From: CAYRFE01 sp964423645 [NCBI: uncultured bacterium]
GTDB taxonomy: Bacteria > Macinerneyibacteriota > Macinerneyibacteria > Macinerneyibacteriales
Reading direction: 5' to 3'
Length of the DNA: 34,474 nt
Assembly (NCBI GenBank): GCA_964423645.1
Contig: CAYRFE010000024.1
Span: 22,209 to 56,682 of the forward strand
Below are positions 4,091-12,991 of this stretch, piece by piece (positions within the stretch are counted from its first letter, which is position 1; each line of letters opens with the position of its first letter). The position numbers were made by a program, and so were the translations under genes. Under the pieces are notes generated by a model that saw only the letters and a program-made list of their open reading frames with translations, ran no database searches and was not told the origin of the DNA.

Positions 4091-6265
4091 ATGTATTACT
4101 CCATCCTCCAACACGATGAAACCGACTGTGGAGCCGCGTGCATCGCGACGATAGCGAAGCAGCATGGCTTATCACTCACGATCAGTAAAATACGTGAGAT
4201 AGCAGGTACTGATAAAAAAGGCACAAGCGCGTATGGCTTGGTAATTGCCGCACAGCAGTTGGGATTTTCTGCAAAAGGCGTGAAAGCTGAGCGAGAACAT
4301 CTTACCAATGAACTGCCGTTGCCGTGTATTGCCCACGTGGTGAAAGACGGCTATCTACACTATGTTGTGATTCATAAAATTACCAAAACGAAGTTATTTA
4401 TTGCCGATCCTGCAAAGGGAATCGAGAAATACACCTTTGACGATTTCATGAAGATATGGTCGGGTGTGCTTATTTTTCTTGAACCTGCCGAATCATTTGA
4501 AAAAGGTGATGAGACGAAGGGACTTTTTACGCGTTTTTTCCATATTCTTTATCCTTATAAAATGCTTATGTTCAAATTATTTTTTGCATCAATATTATTT
4601 ACGATCCTTGGACTTATTGGAGCGTTTTATTTTAAGTTTCTTGTCGATGATATTCTTGTTGATAAACTTACCTCCGCATTGCATATCGTGTCGATCGGAA
4701 TCATCGTCCTTACAGTGTTTAGGATTATGCTTGGTGCGTTTCGTCAGCACATGCTTGTGTATCTTGCGCAAAAGATAGATATCACGATGATACTGAATTA
4801 CTACAAGCATGTTCTTCGTTTACCTATGAGCTTTTTTGACAGCAGAAAAACAGGAGAGATCCTTTCGCGATTACAAGATGCGGCAAAGATTCGTGCCGCG
4901 ATATCGGGAGCAACACTTACCGTCATGATTGATTCGCTTATGGCAGTATGCGGTGCGTTATTTTTATATTTTCAAAATTCGTCATTGTTTTTTATTGCTG
5001 CACTTGCGATGCCTTTGTATGCGTTGGTGGTATGGATTTTCAAAGGTATGTATAAAAAGCTCAATCGTAAAGTGATGGCTGAAGGCGCAGAATTACAATC
5101 GTATTTAGTTGAATCCATTAATGGCGCTGCGACCGTTAAAGCGATGAATGCGGAAGATGAAGCATTACAAGCTACTGAGTCACGTTTCATCAAGATGATC
5201 AAGACAGGATTCAAGCTTGCCATGACAAGTATTACACACTCGGCGCTTCTGCAGGCTATTGCAATGATTGGCGGTACGGTCATTCTGTGGGTGGGTAGTA
5301 CCTATGTGATTAAAGGTGATATTTCTATAGGACAACTTATTACGTTTAACGCATTACTTGCGTATTTCTGGGATCCGATGAAGAATCTTATCAATTTACA
5401 GGCATCTTTGCAGGAAGCGGGGGTGGCGGCGGAACGGTTGGGAGAAATTCAGGATCTCGAGATAGAACAACAAAATGAAGAGCGAAAAATTCAACCGAAA
5501 GAGTTACGCGGTGATATTGTGTATAAGGGTGTGGATTTTCGTTATGGAACGCGTAATCTTGTGCTGAAAAATATTAATCTTACGATTCGAACGGGAGAAA
5601 AAATAGCAGTAGTCGGTGAATCAGGCGGGGGAAAAACAACATTGGTAAAATTACTTTTGCGTTTTTACGAGCCGGAAAAGGGAGAGATTACGATTGACGG
5701 ATATAACGTGAAAGATATCAACCTTGAATCTTTGCGTGATGCAATCGGGTATGTTCCCCAAGATGTGTTATTGTTCAGCGGCTCAGTGCGCGATAATATA
5801 GCATTCGGACACGGTGATGTTCCGTTTGAGGAAGTAATTGAAGCCGCGAAAAAAGCAAATGCACATGATTTTATCAACGAAATGTACATGCGCTACGACA
5901 CACCGGTCGGCGAGCGAGGTGCATCTGTTTCCGGTGGTCAAAAACAGCGTATTGCTATTGCGCGGGCTTTACTGAAAAAACCGCGTATTCTTATTCTTGA
6001 TGAAGCGACCAGTAGTCTTGATACGATGTCAGAACGTGTTATTCATGCCACAATCGATGAGGTCACTAAAGATATTACTACGATTATCATCGCTCACCGT
6101 TTAAGCACGATTCGAAAATGTGATCGTATCGTTGTGTTTGAAAAAGGCGATATCGTTGAAGTAGGTTCACATCATGAGTTGCTTGCATTGCGTGGACGTT
6201 ATGCACAGCTATGGAATACTCAGATTGATGATTCCGATATCTTGTCGACACCTGCAATAGAGTGA
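4091..6265 (+). CDS. Peptidase-containing ABC exporter (C39 domain, leader-cleaving)
   Basis: 724 residues in the usual order. C39 cysteine protease domain (about 1-130) with Q7, catalytic C13 in DCGAAC, H90 and D106; six-helix transmembrane domain (about 155-440); ATP-binding domain (about 480-715) with GESGGGKTT Walker A, VSGGQKQR signature, ILILDEATSS Walker B and the AHR switch histidine. Such proteins cut double-glycine leaders and pump the core peptide across the inner membrane (family of LagD, ComA, CvaB, PCAT). It should serve the three peptides upstream. The ATG has no clear ribosome binding site and directly follows a TATAAT-like run; an in-frame stop at 4082 excludes an upstream start. 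Its first 16 codons are duplicated at 1035 and 2259. Followed by its HlyD partner. Confidence 0.93.
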   Translation: MYYSILQHDETDCGAACIATIAKQHGLSLTISKIREIAGTDKKGTSAYGLVIAAQQLGFSAKGVKAEREHLTNELPLPCIAHVVKDGYLHYVVIHKITKTKLFIADPAKGIEKYTFDDFMKIWSGVLIFLEPAESFEKGDETKGLFTRFFHILYPYKMLMFKLFFASILFTILGLIGAFYFKFLVDDILVDKLTSALHIVSIGIIVLTVFRIMLGAFRQHMLVYLAQKIDITMILNYYKHVLRLPMSFFDSRKTGEILSRLQDAAKIRAAISGATLTVMIDSLMAVCGALFLYFQNSSLFFIAALAMPLYALVVWIFKGMYKKLNRKVMAEGAELQSYLVESINGAATVKAMNAEDEALQATESRFIKMIKTGFKLAMTSITHSALLQAIAMIGGTVILWVGSTYVIKGDISIGQLITFNALLAYFWDPMKNLINLQASLQEAGVAAERLGEIQDLEIEQQNEERKIQPKELRGDIVYKGVDFRYGTRNLVLKNINLTIRTGEKIAVVGESGGGKTTLVKLLLRFYEPEKGEITIDGYNVKDINLESLRDAIGYVPQDVLLFSGSVRDNIAFGHGDVPFEEVIEAAKKANAHDFINEMYMRYDTPVGERGASVSGGQKQRIAIARALLKKPRILILDEATSSLDTMSERVIHATIDEVTKDITTIIIAHRLSTIRKCDRIVVFEKGDIVEVGSHHELLALRGRYAQLWNTQIDDSDILSTPAIE

Positions 6266-6282
6266 GAAAAGGATATTCAACT

Positions 6283-7458
6283 ATGAAACACAAAATAATA
6301 CCAATTACAGAACTCACCGACAGTCGCGAAATGCTGTATGCCAAAGAGCCCAATTTTTTTCTCATTTTCATGATTCTTATTGTGTGTTTGTTGGGTTCGG
6401 CATTTGTGTGGAGTTGGTTTTCGGAGATGGATATTGTCGTGAAATCTCCGGGAATAGTGCGGCCGGCAGAAGCCGTGAGTAGTGTGGTCACAATTATCAC
6501 CGGAAAAATAAGTGAGATTCATGTTATTGATGGAAAAGAAGTTAAAAAGGGTGATATATTATATGTTTTGGATACTAAACTCGAAGATAGCCGTAAAGGA
6601 TCAATGCATGAGGATGTCGCAACGTATCAACGAGATATTGGGCGGTTACGCAATTTGTATACTGCGATACAAACCGGTAAAGCGGAGAGTATTTCACGAC
6701 AGGATGCCGTTACTCTTAATCGATATATGGCATACAAATATAGCTTAGAACAATTAACATTGGCGTTTAACGAGGCAAAATCGAATTATGAGAACGAAAA
6801 ACAATTATTCGAAAGCAATTATAGCAGTAAATCAAAGTTTGAAATGGTCGAACGTGAGTATCGGAGAGCTGATATCGCACTTAAAAAACATACAGCCGAT
6901 ACAATCAATACGATCAATGATGAAATGGAGTCAAAACGGTTGAGATTAAAGGCGATTCGCGATCAACTTGATGAAGTAGAAATCGGTATCGAATCAACAG
7001 TGATTCGTGCACCAATCGACGGTAGAGTCAAAATGGCACAACAGTTTAATACAAAAGAAGTTGTTACCGCGGGGACGGAATTGCTGAGTATAATTCCTCT
7101 TTCGCCTGATTTCATGCATGTCGAGATATATCTCCCGATTGAGCATATCGGGAAGATAAAGGAGCGACATCATAGCGAATATCGTTTTGCAGGATATGAT
7201 TATCGTGATTACAACACAGGGGCAGGTACAATATCATTGATACCGGCTGATGTGAGCATCACGCAGAACGGAGTAGCCTTTTACAAGCTGATAGGTACTC
7301 TTGATACTCCGTATGTAACGGCGAGAAACGGAATGCGTGGTGATATAAAAATCGGTATGAATGCGGAAGTGCGCATCATTGTCGGCAAAGAGAAAGTGTT
7401 CAGAAGTTTTATTAAAAAGCTCAATTTCTGGGATGATATATATGAACCGGCGCGGTAA
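6283..7458 (+). CDS. HlyD-family periplasmic adaptor of the peptide exporter
   Basis: 391 residues from the ATG at 6283 (AAAAGGATA upstream; a GTG at 6262 inside the exporter gene would add seven residues). Cytoplasmic N-terminus, one membrane segment (about 26-46), a lipoyl-like half (SPGIVRP...GKISEIHVIDGKEVKKGDILYVLD), a coiled-coil hairpin (about 90-225), the second lipoyl half (VIRAPIDGRV) and a beta-barrel with a short C-terminal part. It links the inner-membrane exporter to an outer-membrane channel, as CvaA does with CvaB and TolC. No TolC homolog is in the window. Spaced 17 bases from the exporter gene, so they form one operon. Confidence 0.88.
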   Translation: MKHKIIPITELTDSREMLYAKEPNFFLIFMILIVCLLGSAFVWSWFSEMDIVVKSPGIVRPAEAVSSVVTIITGKISEIHVIDGKEVKKGDILYVLDTKLEDSRKGSMHEDVATYQRDIGRLRNLYTAIQTGKAESISRQDAVTLNRYMAYKYSLEQLTLAFNEAKSNYENEKQLFESNYSSKSKFEMVEREYRRADIALKKHTADTINTINDEMESKRLRLKAIRDQLDEVEIGIESTVIRAPIDGRVKMAQQFNTKEVVTAGTELLSIIPLSPDFMHVEIYLPIEHIGKIKERHHSEYRFAGYDYRDYNTGAGTISLIPADVSITQNGVAFYKLIGTLDTPYVTARNGMRGDIKIGMNAEVRIIVGKEKVFRSFIKKLNFWDDIYEPAR

Positions 7459-7525
7459 TGAAGTTTTTTTGTACGAGTTGAATTCTATTCATTTATATTT
7501 TCTTTGGTGCTTCGGTTGTTTAATA

Positions 7526-7678
7526 TAAATGGGTCAAATTCCCCGAAGCTTGCTTCGGCTTTGCTATTATAGTTTTGTTATTATAAGGGGTGTGGGGACG
7601 AAGTCCCCACTATATTAGAAAATAAGCCCCTCCCAAATTCAAAGGGAGGGGTTTGGGGTGGGCAAACAAATACAGTAT
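7526..7678 (+). repeat. Interspersed intergenic repeat, copy 1
   Basis: Shares most of its length with 34305-34474. It consists of three palindromes in a row: CCGAAGCTTGCTTCGG (7543-7558), GTGGGGAC-GAA-GTCCCCAC (7592-7610) and CCCCTCCC...GGGAGGGG (7627-7651), ending in TTTGGGGTGGGC. The middle palindrome also occurs inverted at 13228-13261. A non-coding repeat family of REP or MITE kind. Confidence 0.7.
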
Positions 7679-7773
7679 TTTTTGGGGAGATACCCCGTAG
7701 CTTGCTGCGGGGTAGTTCATTTTATAAATTGGTCGAATACCGCGAAACTTGTTTGGGTTTTTCTATGATAGTT

Positions 7774-7870
7774 GAGAGCTTTGCAAAATTACCATTTTTA
7801 TGAATTGTGCCCACCCCAAACCCCTATTTAAGAAAAATAAAGAAATGTAATGTATCAAGTTTTGCGAAGG
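7774..7870 (+). repeat. Degenerate MITE-like segment
   Basis: Left end GAGAGCTTTGCAAAATTAC resembles the left end of the element at 13148 (GAGACCTTTGCAAAACTAC), and similarity continues into ...GTGCCCACCCC. The right end TTTTGCGAAGG (7860-7870) is a mutated form of TTTTGCAAAGG. About 97 bp, non-coding. Confidence 0.4.
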
Positions 7871-8072
7871 GCGTAGTTTGTGATTTGAGATGGGGGGAGC
7901 GAATTTTTTGCTATCACACGTGCACAGTCTTTACTTATTTCTTGGATAGCCACAATAAATATATCAGAAAGATTGAAAAGGTCAAAAGGCATAATGTATA
8001 GCAAAGTAACTTCTCGTTTTTTCAGCGTCAGATCATTTCGACTGCCTTAGGCTGATAGCGTAGAAAAACCCC

Positions 8073-8101
8073 TTGCCCTCTTTCAATTCCTTTGGTATCA
8101 T
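8073..8101 (+). promoter_or_regulatory. Promoter of ftsEX-envC, probably leaderless
   Basis: -35 TTGCCC (8073-8078), 17-base spacer, -10 TATCAT (8096-8101). Only six bases separate the -10 from the ftsE ATG and there is no Shine-Dalgarno sequence, so transcription should start at or next to the A of the start codon. Confidence 0.6.
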
Positions 8102-8107
8102 ATCCAC

Positions 8108-8761
8108 ATGATTTCAATGCAACATGTCTACAAGACGTATATGAAGATCTGGCCTGCGCTGAAAGATATTTCAGTGTCAATCGAGAAAGGTGAGTTCGTT
8201 TTTCTTACCGGACCGAGCGGAGCAGGAAAAACAACGTTTCTCAAACTCATTTATCTTGAAGAACGTCCTTCGCGCGGTGACTTAGTATTATTCGGTGATA
8301 AGGTCGGTCGTTTTTCACACTATAAACGTGCGTTAATCCGGCAACGGATCGGTGTAGTATTCCAAGATTTCAAACTTATTATCCATAAGACGGTGTATGA
8401 GAATTTGGCATTGGCGGCAAATGTTGTGGGTTTGTATCCGTCGCTTGCCCATCGGCGTATTTTGGAAGTGGTCAATCAGATGAAACTCAGCCATAAATTA
8501 CATGTCCCCGTGTATCAACTTTCCGGCGGCGAACAACAGCGTATTGCGATCGCTCGTGCATTGGTCACAGGGCCGGATATCATTCTGGCCGATGAACCAA
8601 CCGGAAATCTTGACCCTGCAATTGCCGAATCCATTATGGATGTTTTGAAACAACTTCACGCACAAGGCGTGACCATTATCATGGCAACACATAACTATTC
8701 GCTGATCGAGAGGTATCCTTTCCGTAAAATACATATTGATGGAGGCACTGTTCATGAATAA
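8108..8761 (+). CDS. ftsE: Cell division ATP-binding protein FtsE
   Basis: 217 residues, normal FtsE length. Walker [11 protein letters not shown]-loop VVFQDFKL, signature LSGGEQQR, Walker [14 protein letters not shown]-loop ATHN. With FtsX it forms the ABC-type complex at the division septum that controls periplasmic peptidoglycan hydrolase activators. The start ([12 protein letters not shown]) matches typical FtsE N-termini, which supports translation from 8108 despite the missing ribosome binding site. Its end overlaps ftsX by eight bases, with the ftsX ribosome binding site inside ftsE, so the two are translationally coupled. The closest alternative, LolD, is less likely given the FtsX and EnvC neighbours. 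Confidence 0.92.
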   Translation: MISMQHVYKTYMKIWPALKDISVSIEKGEFVFLTGPSGAGKTTFLKLIYLEERPSRGDLVLFGDKVGRFSHYKRALIRQRIGVVFQDFKLIIHKTVYENLALAANVVGLYPSLAHRRILEVVNQMKLSHKLHVPVYQLSGGEQQRIAIARALVTGPDIILADEPTGNLDPAIAESIMDVLKQLHAQGVTIIMATHNYSLIERYPFRKIHIDGGTVHE

Positions 8762-9623
8762 GCTGTGGTTTTTGATCCGTACCGCAGTGAAGAATTGTTA
8801 TTATCATCGGTCGTTGGGAGTATTGATTGTTTTTGCCGGGATAGTGCTTCTTACGGTAAATCTTGTATTGCTTACGGTTCGCGTCAATACTGATGTTTTT
8901 TTCGAACGATTACAGGACAAGGCGAGAGTTGAGATATTTTTACAGAAAACCATCTCATCTGATGACGTCACCGCACTCTATGAACGTATTGAAAAAGAGA
9001 CCCGAGTTACCGTACGTTCGGTGGTATATCATGACCCCGAACACAATCTCAAAGAGTTTTTTGAAAAAAATCCCGAAATTCAGAAAATAGCGACACTTCT
9101 TGAAGGAAATCCATTGCCGGGAACGATGACGGTCCATGTCATGATTGACCGACATACCCGTAACGGCATCATATCTTTTATCCAAGACCTGAGAGCGAAT
9201 GAAGGGGTAACAGAAGTTATTTATCCCGAAGCATGGTTTACGAGATTATCTGATTTGCTTGAATGGATCGATTATATTCTTTTGGCACTTGTTGCTGCCG
9301 TAAGTTTGGTGAGTTATACTATGTGGTATTCGTTATTTCATGTTGCACTTTATCGCGTAAAAACTGAGATCGAAATAATGGAAGTTGTTGGGGGAACGAA
9401 ATTATATATACGTACGCCATTTATGCTTGAAAGCACTGTTTATGCCTTGTTCTCATTCATTGGGGCATTTGGAGTCGTGTCATATGGTATGAAAAAAATT
9501 GCGCATGTACTACCCGGAATGGTTGCCATATCACGCGAAACGCTCGGTATCGCATTAGGTATGGTAATATTACTTACTTTATTTGCCACAGAACGGGCAA
9601 TAAACGGCTTTTTTAAGCGATGA
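8754..9623 (+). CDS. ftsX: Cell division protein FtsX
   Basis: 289 residues from the ATG at 8754 (GGAGG at 8741-8745). Topology fits FtsX: a membrane helix at about 18-40, a periplasmic domain (about 45-165, including ARVEIFLQ and a TEVIYPEAWF stretch before the second helix) and three further helices. It has no transport role in known systems; it relays ATP-driven changes of FtsE to an EnvC- or NlpC/P60-type partner in the periplasm. The stop overlaps the start of the EnvC-like gene (ATGA), consistent with a single complex. Confidence 0.88.
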   Translation: MNKLWFLIRTAVKNCYYHRSLGVLIVFAGIVLLTVNLVLLTVRVNTDVFFERLQDKARVEIFLQKTISSDDVTALYERIEKETRVTVRSVVYHDPEHNLKEFFEKNPEIQKIATLLEGNPLPGTMTVHVMIDRHTRNGIISFIQDLRANEGVTEVIYPEAWFTRLSDLLEWIDYILLALVAAVSLVSYTMWYSLFHVALYRVKTEIEIMEVVGGTKLYIRTPFMLESTVYALFSFIGAFGVVSYGMKKIAHVLPGMVAISRETLGIALGMVILLTLFATERAINGFFKR

Positions 9624-10831
9624 AGTATTTTTCGGTCAGTATTGTTGTTTTTTTAATGTATGTGTGCACACTTCAGAGTGCGTCTATCCAAGACGATATA
9701 AAGACCAAAACGAAAGAGCTTGAGCAACTCGATAAAGATTTGCAAAAATCACAACTAAAATCCCAAGAATTAACATTGAAAGAAGGCAAAATGCTCGAAG
9801 AGTTGTCGAGTATTGCGACAAGGATCAATGATCTTCACGTTGAAAAGGCACGCCGCGAACGAGAACTTACAGCTGTAGAAAAAGAGCTTCAGGAGTTAAC
9901 CGGTAAAGCGAGTGATCTGGGGAAAGAGAAAGAGGAATTACGAACATTTATGGAACATATTATTGTTTCATCATTTAAACATCAAAAAAAACGCGGTTTT
10001 GAATCATTCATGCCCGACACTGCCATGCAAAGTTCACGTGAACAACCGCTCATGCAGGAGATCGGATCATACAACTATTATCTGATTATGAGAACAGGGA
10101 AAGTGCTCGATGAAGTGAATACGATCGTGACGAAAACACAAGAAAAAAAAGATCAGGTTCAACTGGCATATCTTAACAGTAAAATTGCTGAACGGAAATT
10201 GACCTCGTTGCAAAAAACACAGAATGCGGCACTTGATAAAATTCGTACACAAAAAACTCAGCATATTCGACTCGCACAAGAACTGGAAAAACGAAAAGAA
10301 TCAATGAATGATCTGATAAAGATTTTACAGAAAAAAATTGAAGAAGAGCGATTGAAAGCAGAAAAACAACCGAAAACAGCCGACAAAAAAGATCCTACGC
10401 ACACAACACAAATCATTACACCGCAATATGGAACATTTGATAAGCAAAAGAAAAAATTATCATGGCCGGTGCAAGGCACGATTTATGCACCGTTTGGTCG
10501 GATCGTAAATCAACGTTACAACACGGTCACGCATAATGATGGTATAGATATTCTTGCGAAATCTTTTGCATCCGTTGTTGCCGTTGCACAAGGGACGGTT
10601 GTTTTTGCACAAATGCATAAAAATATTAATACGGTAATCATTGATCACGGGAATAGTTATTTTACTATTTACACTAATCTTGCTTCGATGGCGGTTTCGG
10701 CAGGAACACCGGTTCTTGCAGGTACAAAGATCGGCAATGTGGGTATGGATGTGGTCACGGGACTTCCTATTCTGCATTTTGAAGTGAGAAGCGGTACACA
10801 GGCATTGCCCCCGCAAGAATGGCTTCGTTGA
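9620..10831 (+). CDS. envC: EnvC-like murein hydrolase activator with degenerate LytM domain
   Basis: 403 residues: signal peptide (1 to about 20), a long coiled coil (about 25-255), a Lys/Pro-rich linker, and a C-terminal M23/LytM domain (about 285-403). Zinc ligands are mostly lost: the HxGxD motif reads NDGID (N for the first His), the final HxH reads ILHF (I for the first His), and the YaHL His is N (TIYTNL). Escherichia coli EnvC has a similarly inactive LytM domain and works by activating amidases under FtsEX control, so this protein is more likely an activator than an enzyme. ATGA overlap with ftsX. No amidase gene is nearby. Confidence 0.82.
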   Translation: MKYFSVSIVVFLMYVCTLQSASIQDDIKTKTKELEQLDKDLQKSQLKSQELTLKEGKMLEELSSIATRINDLHVEKARRERELTAVEKELQELTGKASDLGKEKEELRTFMEHIIVSSFKHQKKRGFESFMPDTAMQSSREQPLMQEIGSYNYYLIMRTGKVLDEVNTIVTKTQEKKDQVQLAYLNSKIAERKLTSLQKTQNAALDKIRTQKTQHIRLAQELEKRKESMNDLIKILQKKIEEERLKAEKQPKTADKKDPTHTTQIITPQYGTFDKQKKKLSWPVQGTIYAPFGRIVNQRYNTVTHNDGIDILAKSFASVVAVAQGTVVFAQMHKNINTVIIDHGNSYFTIYTNLASMAVSAGTPVLAGTKIGNVGMDVVTGLPILHFEVRSGTQALPPQEWLR

Positions 10832-10846
10832 AATGAAACAAATACG

Positions 10847-10861
10847 TGACACGCACTGTCA
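10847..10861. promoter_or_regulatory. Palindrome TGACA-N5-TGTCA before the DUF4097 gene
   Basis: Inverted repeat with 5-bp arms in the 54-base gap after envC, 25 bases before the next ATG. A GTGACA / TATACA pair (10846-10851, 10869-10874; spacer 17) overlaps it, but that -10 would abut the ribosome binding site. Possibly an operator; weak evidence. Confidence 0.25.
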
Positions 10862-10885
10862 TATACAGTATACAAGGAGGTTTGT

Positions 10886-12352
10886 ATGACAAAAATACTT
10901 CTCACAATCCTGATGTTGACCATGACGCTCTCTGCATTTGCAGGGGATACTATGAAGCTTCAAGGGAATGAATATACGCTTATACTTGACAATATCACGC
11001 GAGTAACGACGGTAACTTTTACCGATAGTGACATGTTGTCTGTAGATGGTCCTGCGACCATTTCCGAGTTAAAAGGCGTTGTCAGTATAAAAGGAAACCG
11101 TGAAGTGAGTATTGTCTCAATAGTTTTTCCCGCGAAGAAAGTATTTTCTGTCACAAGCGGCGGTGTTTTTACATTTAAAGATCATTTTTTTACATTGACC
11201 GGACGTAATGAAAAACAATTTATTCGCTTTGATAAGAAAGGTTTCTTTTTGCAAAATGATAAGACTGTTGTAAAGATCGGAGAAGGATCCGTTTCTGTGG
11301 TTGATGATGAAGGCGATCGTGTTGAAATATCAAAAAAAGGTACAGTAATCAAAGGTGAAGACGAACAAGTTCGCCTGGGGATTTTAGGAAAATTCATTTC
11401 TTTTGTTGTGAGAAAGGCGGTATTTCACAATATTGACTCTCAAAAGATTATTGCCGATACACTGACACTTGTCGCACAAGAAGAAGAGATTGATGTTGAT
11501 ATTGTTGGCGGAACATTTAACGTCAATATCGACAATGGGAATATCACTTTTGTTAACGAGGATTTGAAAGTTGATAAAACTTCGTACTCACAAATTACCG
11601 AGGTCAATGCAGATGTCGTAAGTGCTCAGTGTGTATTTAAACGTTCTTCTGATGCAAAGGTATCTGTGGAAGTAACGCGGCCAAAGAATTTACCGGACGG
11701 TTACCATTATACCATAGATCAAGATGGCGGGAAACTCGTCATTTCCGAGAAATTTACCAAGACCGTACGGTTGGAAGTCCCGGTCGTGTTTACGATTTAT
11801 GTGCCGAATAATTTGAAAATTACCGGTGAAACAGTATCAGGATCCATGTCTGCCTCGGCAATCGCAACACAACAGATAGAACTTTACAGTGTCAGCGGGG
11901 ATATAACCGTCGATAATGTTCGTTCAAAAAAGACCAGTATATACAAAACCGTCAGCGGGAATATCTCTGCTTCCGAGAGTGACAGCGGGTCATCGGTTGT
12001 CTCGTCAACGAGCGGGCAATTGCTCCTAAAAAACCTCAGTCTTGATACACTTTCCGCAACGGTTTCAAGCGGAGATATTCGCATTGAAGACACTTCGTGT
12101 GGTACTATAACCGTAAAGATTACCAGTGGAGATGCGATGCTGAAAAAAGTGACCGCTAAAAAACTTGAATATTCCTCAGTGAGCGGTGATCTTTTCGGAG
12201 AAGAATGTGTTATTGACGAGTTTAAAGGATCTTCAATTAGCGGGGATGGTGAGTTTACCGGATCGACTATCAAGAAAAAAACCTTTACCAGTTCTTCAGG
12301 TAGTTTTGATCTTTCATTATTGGATGACGTTGAGGAGAACACGGGAAGCTGA
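10886..12352 (+). CDS. Exported DUF4097-type beta-helical protein
   Basis: 488 residues with a signal peptide (MTKILLTILMLTMTLSAFAG) and strong AAGGAGG at 10874-10880. The C-terminal part (about 315-480) is a run of roughly 20-residue repeats with the SGD/SGN pattern (YSVSGDITVDNV, KTVSGNISAS, ATVSSGDIRIED, SSVSGDL, SSISGDGEF), typical of DUF4097/DUF4098 domains that fold as a right-handed beta-helix. The N-terminal half is beta-rich with no family recognised. It has no membrane anchor after the signal peptide, so it is periplasmic or surface exposed. It follows envC by 54 bases, so co-transcription is possible. Biological role unknown. Confidence 0.75.
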   Translation: MTKILLTILMLTMTLSAFAGDTMKLQGNEYTLILDNITRVTTVTFTDSDMLSVDGPATISELKGVVSIKGNREVSIVSIVFPAKKVFSVTSGGVFTFKDHFFTLTGRNEKQFIRFDKKGFFLQNDKTVVKIGEGSVSVVDDEGDRVEISKKGTVIKGEDEQVRLGILGKFISFVVRKAVFHNIDSQKIIADTLTLVAQEEEIDVDIVGGTFNVNIDNGNITFVNEDLKVDKTSYSQITEVNADVVSAQCVFKRSSDAKVSVEVTRPKNLPDGYHYTIDQDGGKLVISEKFTKTVRLEVPVVFTIYVPNNLKITGETVSGSMSASAIATQQIELYSVSGDITVDNVRSKKTSIYKTVSGNISASESDSGSSVVSSTSGQLLLKNLSLDTLSATVSSGDIRIEDTSCGTITVKITSGDAMLKKVTAKKLEYSSVSGDLFGEECVIDEFKGSSISGDGEFTGSTIKKKTFTSSSGSFDLSLLDDVEENTGS

Positions 12353-12385
12353 TCATTGAATTATTTTGCAAGGACGTTTTTTGCG

Positions 12386-12991
12386 ATGAATGATATTTCG
12401 TATGTCATGAACAACGGCGCATCGACTCACAGTGATGCGCTTTCCCAATTCAACGATCGCATCAAAGACTGTAACGCGTGCGTGTACGGTAACGCTCGAG
12501 ATAAGTTTGTCTTTGGCGAAGGAAATCCGCATGCAAAGATCATGTTTATCGGTGAGGGGCCGGGAGCAGACGAGGATAGACTGGGGCGTCCATTTGTCGG
12601 TCGTGCAGGACAGTTACTCACAAAGGTCATCGAATCGGAAGGCGTGCCGAGATCAGAAGTGTATATCGCGAATATTGTTAAGTGCAGACCCTTTAATAAC
12701 GAAGATCCGTGTGAGGAGGCTGTAGCAGCATGTTTCCCGTATTTGGAAAAACAAATCGAGTTGATCAAACCCACAATCATTGTTACTTTAGGAAAAGTTC
12801 CCGGGCGCATTTTCTTTAAACAAAAAGATATAAAAATAACTGCAGAACATGGTAAAATGACTGATTACAAGAATATCCCGGTCTTGATGGCATATCATCC
12901 TTCGTTCATCGTACGTAATAACGGAGGACCGCGACTTGAAGAGTTCCGTGCGGACATTCGTTTCGCGTTCAAAAAGGCGGGACTCATTTAA
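12386..12991 (+). CDS. Type 4 uracil-DNA glycosylase (iron-sulfur)
   Basis: 201 residues from the ATG at 12386 (AAGGA at 12370-12374). A TTG at 12356 would add ten residues and is the other plausible start. The enzyme removes uracil from DNA in base excision repair. Motifs: GEGPGADEDRLGRPFVGRAG (substrate pocket), TLGK and the HPS active-site motif near the C-terminus (YHPSFI). Four Cys in family 4 spacing (C29, C32, C100, C116) should hold a 4Fe-4S cluster. The family includes Thermus/Archaeoglobus UDGa, and domains of this type were once annotated as DNA-polymerase-associated. Starts 33 bases after the DUF4097 gene. Confidence 0.88.
   Translation: MNDISYVMNNGASTHSDALSQFNDRIKDCNACVYGNARDKFVFGEGNPHAKIMFIGEGPGADEDRLGRPFVGRAGQLLTKVIESEGVPRSEVYIANIVKCRPFNNEDPCEEAVAACFPYLEKQIELIKPTIIVTLGKVPGRIFFKQKDIKITAEHGKMTDYKNIPVLMAYHPSFIVRNNGGPRLEEFRADIRFAFKKAGLI

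Larger units (their letters stand above)
7459..8072. other. Non-coding region rich in hairpins and interspersed repeats
   Basis: About 600 bases without a convincing gene. It holds the main interspersed repeat (7526-7678), a further hairpin TACCCCG / CGGGGTA at 7691-7714, and an inverted partner of the repeat's AGGGGTTTGGGGTGGGC end at 7808-7824. A degenerate MITE-like segment with CTTTGCAAAA ends (7774-7870) and unassigned sequence complete it. The hairpins may terminate the exporter operon. Confidence 0.6.

Noticed and set aside
7807-8001. 64-codon open frame in the region before ftsE
   Set aside because: It begins inside an inverted copy of the interspersed repeat, has no ribosome binding site, and reads through unrelated repeat and spacer sequence.
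10867-10874. TATACA as a -10 box of the DUF4097 gene
   Set aside because: It abuts the AAGGAGG ribosome binding site, so the mRNA would start beyond that site; kept only as a weak note with the nearby palindrome.
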